A stretch of DNA of 64,000 nucleotides, taken from Phanerochaete sordida (taxonomy: Eukaryota; Basidiomycota; Agaricomycetes; Polyporales; Phanerochaetaceae). Below are positions 56,701 to 64,000 of the stretch, piece after piece. Each line of letters begins with the position of its first letter. Positions within the stretch are counted from its first letter, which is position 1. Made by a program: the position numbers and the translations under genes. The notes under the pieces are model-generated. The model was not told where the DNA came from. It saw nothing but the letters and a program-made list of their open reading frames with translations, and searched no databases. The stretch is from the NCBI GenBank assembly GCA_019973155.2, contig BPQB01000013.1:186001-250000 (forward strand). The letters run 5' to 3'.

Positions 56701-57648
56701 TCAAGGGTATTCAACTCCTGCCTCCTTCATGAGGTCGGCAACCTCGATGTCTACCACAGTGCGTCAGAACATGCAGCGGTCGTGGTCGAGACAATACTTA
56801 CGGTCTTCGGTGTGCTTCATGCGTGAGGCGTACGTGCATTGGTTACCTGGGAAAGGAGCGAATGTGAATTCTCGGGGCAGGGAAACGGAACAAAACGCTA
56901 TGTACCAGGTCCAAAGATGAACTCGCCGCCAAGCTGAGAGAGATTGCCTTGCTTGCCAAGGTGGTGAGGAGCCTTGAGCCCGTTCTGCGCGCGGGGCACA
57001 GCTTGAGCCGAAGGCACAAAGAGTACAGCTTATGCGCATACCCAGATGCTGCTGAGGGCATTGCCAATGAAGCTCCTGCCCGCGAGATAGCTCTTGCGCT
57101 GCTCGCCAGCTGGCGTGAGCGCGAGGTTCTCAGGGAACCCGAAGAGGCGGAACAGCGCGCGTGCGGGGTCGGCGTAGATGGCGCCCGCGCGGAAACCGGT
57201 GAGCGACGCGTAGTTCGCGATGGGCTCGTGCGAGCCGCAGCCGACGACGACGAGCTGCACGCCCGCGGCGTCGAGGGCCTCCTGCTTCACGGACGCGAGC
57301 TGCGACACGTAGGCCTGAGAACGCGGGGGGCGGGCGTGAGAAGGGGTGCTGGAGGAGAGTGGACGCGCCGTACCTGGCAGCTCTGCGGCAGGCGGGAGCT
57401 GGTCAGTGTTTGACAATTCTTCCGAGACTGAGGTACGTACACCACAGAAGAAATGGCCTGCAGCGTTGCAAGAAAGTGCGGTTTAGGCGAAGACGTCGCT
57501 CGAAAACGTGGGAGCACCTACGAATGAACACGACGATCGTCTTCTTGTCCTTGAACAAGTCTCCGAACTTGACCTGCGACCCAGTCGAGTCGAAGACGGA
57601 AAGCTCCGCGGCTTTGGCAACTGTCGACTCGTCGGGAATGCCTTCCAT
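56701..57648 (-). CDS. AhpC/TSA-like thioredoxin-fold protein with CGSC motif
   Basis: Seven exons on the minus strand: 57648-57522, 57457-57441 (17 nt), 57382-57374 (9 nt), 57314-57042, 56984-56906, 56846-56802 and 56750-56701; 199 aa. The redox motif HFFCGSCQAYV (Cys47, Cys50) is assembled from the two microexons. Upstream is SVFDSTGSQVKFGDLFKDKK, downstream LVVVGCGSHEPIANYASLTG, IYADPARALFRLFG and a C-terminus ending KHTEDHIEVADLMKEAG. This is the layout of the AhpC/TSA antioxidant family (PRXL2/AAED1-like), thought to act as peroxiredoxin-like or thiol oxidoreductases. No signal peptide is seen, so a cytosolic location is likely. Confidence 0.85.
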
Positions 57649-57929
57649 GCTTACAAGTTGTTCGGAGACGAGTGGTGGTCAAGAAGAAGCTGCACGAGAG
57701 AGGCGCCGTGTGCCCTAGGCATCGTGGCGTCGCCGATGAATCCACAAGCCGGCGTGGCGTTGCCGATCCGCTCGCCGGCATGACACGCTGGGTCTCTGCA
57801 ATCTGGCCGTGACACTCGTACGATACCAAGGACCCTACGTAAAATCAATGATGAAAGCGAATACACGATATACTGTACATACAACACTCCTCGGTGAGTT
57901 ATGTGCAGAATAGCCGAACGGCCGGTCTC

Positions 57930-60350
57930 CTATGCAAGATCCGGCAGCACACTCCCTGACCGCTCCCGGGCCTGTTTCTGAGCCTCCTCTGCCTTTGTTT
58001 CTCGCCACTCGCATCCGTCGTGGTATTCGCACCACCTATAAGAGGCGTTGTCAGCCTTGGAAGAGCACGTGGCACGAAGACGGGACGTACGTGCAGCGCC
58101 TCGTCAAGCTAACGCCCACACCTTTCGGGGGACGCTTCCCGTACCAAAACTCGAGGATACTGGTGAGGTGCCGGTCGAGAAATCTGTCGTCGACAGTGAA
58201 GGTCTTCACGCCGATGATCCTGGACCTCTCGAGCTTCCCGTCCCCCAGCTCCGACTCTGACTCCGAGCTTGAGGCCGCGACGAGGTCCGGCGACGCCGCG
58301 TCGGGAGCAGCCGCCGCGTCCGTGACCTCTGGACTGTCCTTCGACGCTCCAAGTACAGCTTTCTCCGTGGCCGACTGCGCTGAGTCTGTCGGCGGCTGCA
58401 GTGTGTCAGGTGCGGGGTCCGCTGGCTGAGCAGAAGAACTCGATGCATCGTTCTGCAGCACGAAGCCCTTCTCCACGAGCAGCGCGTGCATCTCAGGCCC
58501 GTTTGCATCGACCTTATGGAGGACAGACAGCACCTGCCGCATGACGTCTAGCCCGTGACCACTCAGCAGGCCAGCGATGTTTCTCTTCTCCTCACTCTCG
58601 GTGCCGTTCTTCCGGTTCTTCTTCTTGACCTGCGTGCGGTAGACGACCGTCAGCGTGTCGTCGACATCCTGAGCGCTGAGCATCTCGACCGCGTTCCGCC
58701 ACATCCGCGTGACATCGGCAAGGTTCGCGACCTCGCTCGGGTTGAGACCGGTGTCGCGGTGAAAGCGGGATGAAAACGGTTGCAGCGGTGACAGGCCCAC
58801 CTGCGCCCATAGCGAGTCGAAGTCCAGCGCGTGCATCGAAGTAGTGGGGTCCGCCAGCACGCGAGAAAGAAGCCTGTGGTAGATCATGAGCTGTAGCTTC
58901 GCAGGCAGCATATCTTCGCTAGGTGGCAAGTGATGAGACTTGCGACTCTTGGTATCAATTACTTTGAGACGAAACATGGGCGGAGGTGGCGTAGCCGCGG
59001 GGGGTATCGGTGTTGAACAGTCGCGGGGGACCTTCTGAGGTGAGAAGAAGGTTGTTATTGAAGGCTGTGAGGGAGATGGACTACGTCGAGCCTTCTTTGA
59101 CCGTGCTTTGGATGGTGTCGACGGCAGATTTGCGTCAGGTCTCTCGCGCTTACGGTCATTTGCGCCAACCGTTGGGGACGTAGGAAGCGTATCGAGGGGG
59201 CGTCGTTGAACCTCGTCCTGGGCGAAGGTGTGAGAAAAGCTTCGTGTTACACTCTTACAGAGACTCACAATTATGCCAGTCACGATCTGGCCTTGAATGA
59301 CACCGAATACTGGCATCTCCCGCTACATGGCTGATGAGAAGATTACTTCGCAAAATACGGAGCAACGTACGCATTTCCCGATTTCAATCAGAGATTGAAC
59401 AGATTGAACCATCTGTACAAGCCTTGGAGGGGTCAACATAGATAAGACGGTCGGCGTGGATATATATATACCGTAGGGCCCATCGTTCTTCTTGCGTCGC
59501 CACTTGAACAGGTACCTGCTCGGGATGAATCTCCCGCTCGAGAGCCTTGTGTACCGACTAAGCACTGGTGAGCGTCGGGCCCTTGTATCAAATTGTATAG
59601 CATACAGTGCCTCGTTTTGCCGTCTTGTCCAATTTCTTTGCAGCCTTCTTATCAACATCGATAACCTTGCCCTTTGCTGTGGTGAAAGACGCGGGCCTGT
59701 CCTCGAGCTTCCTGCTGCGCTTCTGCAGTAGACCATACTCAAATTGTACCTCGCACCTGGAGCGTAATATTAAGGGAGGTATATTTTCAGGAAGCAGGTT
59801 CCACGCACCAAGATGGTGCGCTGAGATCGGTCACTGCCAACGTTCCACCCCGCCTAAATCGAGCGTAATGACTATTTTTCTCAAATGGGCGGTTCGATGT
59901 GCGGAAGCCCGTTGCGCCTTTGCTCGTCTCCGTTGATGGGCCAGCGTGTGGCGATGGCGGGACAGGCGGAGTTGCTGGGGACGTCTGCCGCCGCGCAAAT
60001 TCGTCAGAAGATTTCTCTACTTCGATCTCGACAGCAGGACCTCCGGAGTCACGGTAGCGTGGGTCGCCATTTGCCTCGCACCTGGCTGCCGAGGGGCGGC
60101 TGCCAGAGCCCTCAGCCGCGATGGTGGCATCGAGAGCGGCGAGCTCTTCGGCCGTAAACTCTGAGAGATCATACTTGAAGAATTCGTCGCTGTATGTGGA
60201 CTTTGGGCTCGCCGGTGCGTCTTGGAGGATCGAATCCTCTGGTGATATATTCGGCGAGGGCTGCTGGGATTGCGGAAGCTCGATGATGTACGGCAGTATC
60301 TCAGGATCAAAGGAGATATTATACGCGTCGTATTCGTCGATGTCTGACAT
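57930..60350 (-). CDS. EXO5: Exonuclease V (Exo5/Dem1), Fe-S single-strand DNA exonuclease
   Basis: Seven exons on the minus strand: 60350-59819, 59757-59606, 59557-59472, 59422-59371, 59322-59269, 59217-58091 and 58035-57930; 702 aa. The first Fe-S cysteine is in APSWCEVQFEYGLLQKR (about 179). Then follow KRGTSVHKALEREIHP, REMPVFGVIQGQIVTGIIDE, the PD-(D/E)XK residues in LKVIDTKSRK and the QxxxY motif LQLMIYHRL. The last three Fe-S cysteines are RRCTWCEYHDGCEW (Cys667, 670, 676). In yeast Exo5/Dem1 is needed for mitochondrial DNA maintenance and human EXO5 repairs crosslinks. An acidic N-terminus of about 150 residues and a long insert (residues about 290-350, TPSKARSKKARRSPSPSQ, with a PIP-box-like QPSITTFFSP) suggest nuclear or PCNA-linked work. 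Confidence 0.93.
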
Positions 60351-61364
60351 GGCGGAGGCCCTCAGATATCTGCTTGTTTACATTTCTTAACTCCTGTACA
60401 GCCAAGGTCGAAGACAAGAGAGCTCACCGCGGACTGCAGCGAAGGACATAGCAGGAGGAAAGCAAGGGGGCGGGTTCAACTCCGCAAGGCGCTCGACGAC
60501 GCGTCCGTAAATGGGTGTCACGTGCGGTCGCGCCTCGCCCGACGCCCAGCGCCAAGCGCCCAGATCCTGTCTTCCTCCTGCATCCGTCTCTCTGACAGGA
60601 TGTCTGCTGCACTCTGCCGCACAACAAATAGTTAGAAAAGCCGATACTTGCCGCTGTCCTTGCTGACGTCTGGTTCCCTGCTAGTCAATCGCAGCTGACG
60701 ACGCTGTCCGGTGGGCAACTGGCGTCCAACGTGCTTTAAGACGCCCTGACGCGTCGAAAACGCCGTCACCGGGCCAACAACGCATGCCGACCGTCACCCT
60801 TTTCTACTCATAGCGATGTATTACGTCGGAAACATTCAACACCCTGACGTTCTTCCAGTCATCGCCCTGGCAAAGGTGCGAGTCACCGCAGGTTCATAGC
60901 CGTCTCGTTCGTATCGTAACTCATCGATAACGACACTATACAAATTCAGCTCCTATTTCATGTACACAAGCCGGTACTAACCCTCTGCCGTCGTGGACGG
61001 TGAGAGACGGTGTGCTCTATCAGAATTAAATCGCGCAGGTCCGTTCTGTGCCTGAGACATGCTGTGCCAGTGGTTTAATCGATGCAATTCAGGATGCTAT
61101 GCATGGAGGAGTACGCACAGAAGCATCCGGCGAAAATATCTCTCCGACGAATGCGTGCACGGGCGAATACTCTTCGCGACGGTAAGCCCTGCTCATAGGT
61201 GCCACGGCGGTCACGCGTTCAGTTCCAGCGCTCAATCGAAGAGGCACGACGACGAGGGCATTACCGCCTCGCATGGACGCACAGCCGTCGCGGTCGTCCT
61301 ATAAAATGACCAGAGAAAGCGCGACATAATCCTCAGCCTCACCGCAAACAACACATCGAACATC
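60351..61364. other. Intergenic, 1.0 kb
   Basis: This divergent region lies between EXO5 and the two-repeat protein gene. It holds the TATA box at 61300-61306; nothing else is recognised. Confidence 0.5.
61300..61306 (+). promoter_or_regulatory. TATA box of the two-repeat protein gene
   Basis: TATAAAA 65 bp before the ATG, a near-ideal core promoter that suggests strong or tightly regulated expression. Confidence 0.6.
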
Positions 61365-62007
61365 ATGTCCCACGTAAGCCTCCAGTAGCCTCTCGCGGAG
61401 CCATCCACTGATGCGCCTGCAGGACCTCTCGTACATCGGCGACTGCGTGTGCATCCGCCAAATCGGCTGCAACGGCCTCCAGGCGTTCGTCTCGAAGATT
61501 GAGTCCTCCGAGGGCAACGACGGCTGGTTCCCGATCGCCGCCCAGTTCGGCACAGCGGATGCGCACTGGAACCGCAACAAGCACGAAGTCGCCGTCATCC
61601 GAAACCCCTCGACCGGCGAGCGTCGCGGACGCTACGTCGATCCCGAGGGCGCGTCGGTGTACATCACCGTGCGCTCGCTCGACGACATCGACGTCGTGCG
61701 CGTCCCGAAGCCCACCCTCCCGTACATCGGCGACTGCATCTGCATCCGCCAGGAGGGCTGCCAGGGCTTCCAGGCGTTTGTCTCGAAGATCGAGTCCTCC
61801 GAGGGCAACGACGGCTGGTTCCCGATCGCCACTCAGTTCGGCGGCGCGGACGCGCACTGGAACCGCAACAAGTACGAGGTCGCGGTCATCCGGAACCCCT
61901 CGACTGGGGAGCGTCGCGGACGCTACGTCAACCCTGAGGGCGCGTCTGTGTACCTCATCGTCCGCTCGCTGGATAACATCGAGGTCATCCGCGTTGCAAA
62001 GCACTAA
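61365..62007 (+). CDS. 197-aa protein of two near-identical 97-residue repeats, unknown family
   Basis: Exons 61365-61373 (MSH) and 61423-62007. The protein is MSH plus two 97-residue repeats that differ at about 17 positions. Each repeat has the pattern YIGDCxCIRQxGC, QAFVSKIESSEGNDGWFPIA, ADAHWNRNK, EVAVIRNPSTGERRGRYV and PEGASVY. There is no signal peptide or membrane segment. The mix of Gly/Asp turns, Trp and beta-prone segments suggests a compact beta domain, possibly carbohydrate-binding like cytosolic basidiomycete lectins, but I recognise no family and assign no function. Codon use is strongly GC-ending, in line with high expression, and a TATAAAA box lies 65 bp upstream. Confidence 0.8.
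61423..61713 (+). repeat. Internal repeat 1 of the two-repeat protein
   Basis: 291 bp encoding DLSYIGDCVCIRQIGCNG to RVPKP. It aligns without gaps to 61714-62004, also at the nucleotide level, so the duplication is recent or homogenised. Confidence 0.9.
61714..62004 (+). repeat. Internal repeat 2 of the two-repeat protein
   Basis: 291 bp encoding TLPYIGDCICIRQEGCQG to RVAKH. Partner of 61423-61713. Confidence 0.9.
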
Positions 62008-63967
62008 ACAGACGCTGACGCCACCACTACATCGTGAGTGCAGTTCAGCCCCTTTGCGCGCCGCAGATACCAACTATATCTGTTGATCACATACAGCATC
62101 ACAATATGCCGTACGGCGCTGCTAAACTTTTGCAATAAAATGTATTCATAAATCGGCAGAAGAGGGATCGCATTTCCTGAGTCTTAAGTAGAGTGCTTCG
62201 GTGCGTACGACATGAAGCGCTGCGATGGCACCTATCTGGCCGCGAAGCATAATGATACCCTGAGCAATATGCAACTCGAAACATGAGCTCTCGATAAGCG
62301 GAGCTCTGCGAGTTCGATGTGATCACGGATGTCTCTGTCTTCGTCGAAGCGAAGCTTGACGCTGCCGTGCTTTCCCCTCCTTGCACACTAACGCTGCCCT
62401 AGCTCCACACGAACACCTCGTATGCACGAAAAACCGGCGCTGCATGGTCAGCAGGCTGCTGCCTTCATGCTAAGAAGCGAGCACGTTTTGGGGACCCGTG
62501 CGTAGGAGCTCGTCGTCTTGCCGCGAGCCTTGCCGTCCGACTCTAACACGGATCCGATCAGCGATGTCTTCCCCGCCAAATATGCCAGCGTAGCTCGCCC
62601 ACGCCGCCACAGTGCACTCCGTTATCGCGCTGCGGCGTGCAGATTGCGATGCTTACGACCAGCGGGTTGCGCGATGGAGGGCGGGCACTCTCACATGGAG
62701 TCGTGCGGCGCGCGCCAAGACTTCCGCCGCCGCCCGCGTCGTGCCCAGCAGAGCCTTGCGCTTGACAATCTCGCGCTGGCGCGTCCTGTCGACGTCGCCC
62801 AGGCAGGGAAGGCCTGTTATCGCGGCGCGCGAGGTGAGCCGTCCCCGCGCCTTGACGTAGGGCGCCGCACACCCGCACATCGCTCGCCGTGCTCTCGCCG
62901 TTTCCAGCTAGCTCGCCAGGGCTGATTGCGCTATCTGTCGGGTCTGGCAGATGGCGCGGGCCTGTCGCCGTGCGCCTCGTCTGGCCTCGTCGCGCCCGAA
63001 CTCAACCTGTGCTAGGCAATCCCGGCGCAAGGACCTACGCGGCGGCTGTCCGCCGTGCTGGGCCTGATCGCAGTGCAGCTTGAAACAGAAAATTAATGGC
63101 CGACGTCCGGTGGATCCCACGTCGGCATCATTGAACGTGGGATTCGTTATTTCGGTGGGTGTTGCGCGAACGCGATACCGCGCTGCCCATGTGGGGCGAA
63201 CCTGTCTGCGCGTTCTAGTGTGTTTCCCTGCCAGCATCTTGCGGGCGTTTTACATGGCTGAGGTCGTTCTGAAGTCGAAGATGGTTGCCTTCTAGAGTGT
63301 GTACTCACCGTGCGTGGTGGCGAACGCGCAGCTCGGTGTCGGGCGCACAAACGAAGTGCGACCGGGGATAATTGTTGTCGCGCCAAGAAAGAAGATGCAG
63401 CGACCGGATGCCGATTGGCCCTCCGCGGGCGCCAACCTACGTCAGACCTGAACCACATCTTGTAAACCGTTGTCCCTCGTTAATTGAGGGTTTGACCACC
63501 CTTTGTCGGACGACAAGTCGACAGATGGAAGAGCAGACAACAGCGCAAGCGACGATGGTCGTCGTAACACCTCGCGGCCGGGCGAGGACGGACAGCGGCC
63601 GCACAGCACCAGCGCGTGCGACGGCGGTACATCTGCCGAGGCGATAGTAGTCTGTGCATCGGGCACTGCCATTGGTGGGCAAACATTCGTCTTCCATGCT
63701 TTATCTAAGCCGAGGAAAGAACGTGCTCGAACGTGTTCCCCGTCAAAACCCTTCGCATCAGCACCCTTGTCCTTGGACAAAGGTTTCCCGCGCCGACGGC
63801 TTGAACTTTCGTCAAGCCCGACAAGCGCCACCTCGCCGCCTCTTATTTTGAACTTTGGCCCGCAGTTCATCTTTTCCTTTCACCCCCTTCCGTCACCAGG
63901 AGGTCCCAGTGCGTGTTCGCATCCTGCTCCCTTGCAACCACGAGCCACTGCCCAGTTCGCTACCGCC
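62008..63967. other. Spacer, partly CpG-rich
   Basis: No gene, RNA or repeat recognised. About 62515-63060 is CpG-dense with overlapping frames on both strands, like the 29.5-37 kb stretch. The last 120 bp (63840-63967) are pyrimidine-rich and probably the promoter and leader of the gene starting at 63968. Confidence 0.5.
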
Positions 63968-64000
63968 ATGCACCCCTCGACGCTCCTCTACGTGTTCACC
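63968..64000 (+). CDS. Start of a gene running off the window (MHPSTLLYVFT)
   Basis: ATG in a strong context (TACCGCCATGC) after a pyrimidine-rich leader; 11 codons are visible and hydrophobic, possibly the beginning of a signal peptide. Too short to identify. Confidence 0.4.
   Translation, partial: MHPSTLLYVFT

Noticed and set aside
61411..62086. Antisense and alternative frames over the two-repeat gene (e.g. 61363-62073 minus, 236 codons)
   Set aside because: Mirror frames of a GC-rich repeat; only the plus frame has the TATA box, intron and repeat-conserved protein sequence.

Overview
This window is nuclear DNA of a filamentous basidiomycete, most likely an Agaricomycete and possibly a polypore. 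That is an inference from gene style and content, not from a marker gene. The evidence is dense protein genes with many 45-65 bp GT-AG introns, very short exons, a GC-rich genome, a FunK1-type kinase, an MHYT hybrid histidine kinase, a Ctr-type copper transporter and a DUF1857 protein. No rRNA, convincing tRNA, CRISPR array or intact transposon was found. Gene models were built by hand from splice sites. For all but the two edge genes the exon lengths sum to a whole number of codons; the 5'-partial first gene also reads through in frame.

Layout. 1-3.4 kb: the 3' part of an RPAP3-like TPR gene, then an F-box-like gene. 3.47-9.95 kb: a head-to-tail tandem segmental duplication. Each unit holds an epoxide-hydrolase-like gene (minus) and a Ctr copper transporter (plus). 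The first copper transporter copy is a truncated pseudogene, the second looks intact. 10-18.4 kb: mitochondrial ribosomal protein uL10m, a hydroxyisobutyrate-dehydrogenase-like oxidoreductase, a large Ark1/Prk1-type kinase and a DUF1857 protein; a decayed DUF1857 relic lies 0.7-1 kb upstream. 20-29.5 kb: Fip1 (polyadenylation), Syo1/HEATR3 (ribosomal protein import) and a TPX2-like spindle factor.

29.5-37.4 kb is a long, very GC- and CpG-rich stretch whose long reading frames look compositional. Its only convincing gene encodes a 58-aa Cys/His protein at 32.2 kb. 37.5-44.1 kb: a secreted fasciclin protein, a Kv-beta-like aldo-keto reductase and a Gfd2/YDR514C-like nuclease-fold protein. 44.6-52 kb: Dsk2/ubiquilin, a FunK1 kinase, Dus1 and a NOPCHAP1-like protein. 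52.6-60.4 kb: an MHYT hybrid histidine kinase, an AhpC/TSA-like thiol protein with a CGSC motif, and exonuclease V. 61.3-62 kb: a compact TATA-driven gene for a protein made of two nearly identical 97-aa repeats. The rest is GC-rich spacer, with a new gene starting at the right edge.

Most genes are housekeeping and do not form one pathway. Local groupings are the epoxide hydrolase/copper transporter divergent pair and several divergent promoters (12.9, 22.5, 44.3 and 51 kb). The RPAP3-like and NOPCHAP1-like proteins both belong to R2TP biology but are 50 kb apart. The most interesting observations are the duplication with its dead-on-arrival copper transporter copy, the abundance of 6-17 nt microexons that carry catalytic motifs, a start codon split by an intron in Fip1, the 58-aa zinc-knuckle-like protein in the CpG-rich desert, and the two-repeat protein of unknown family.
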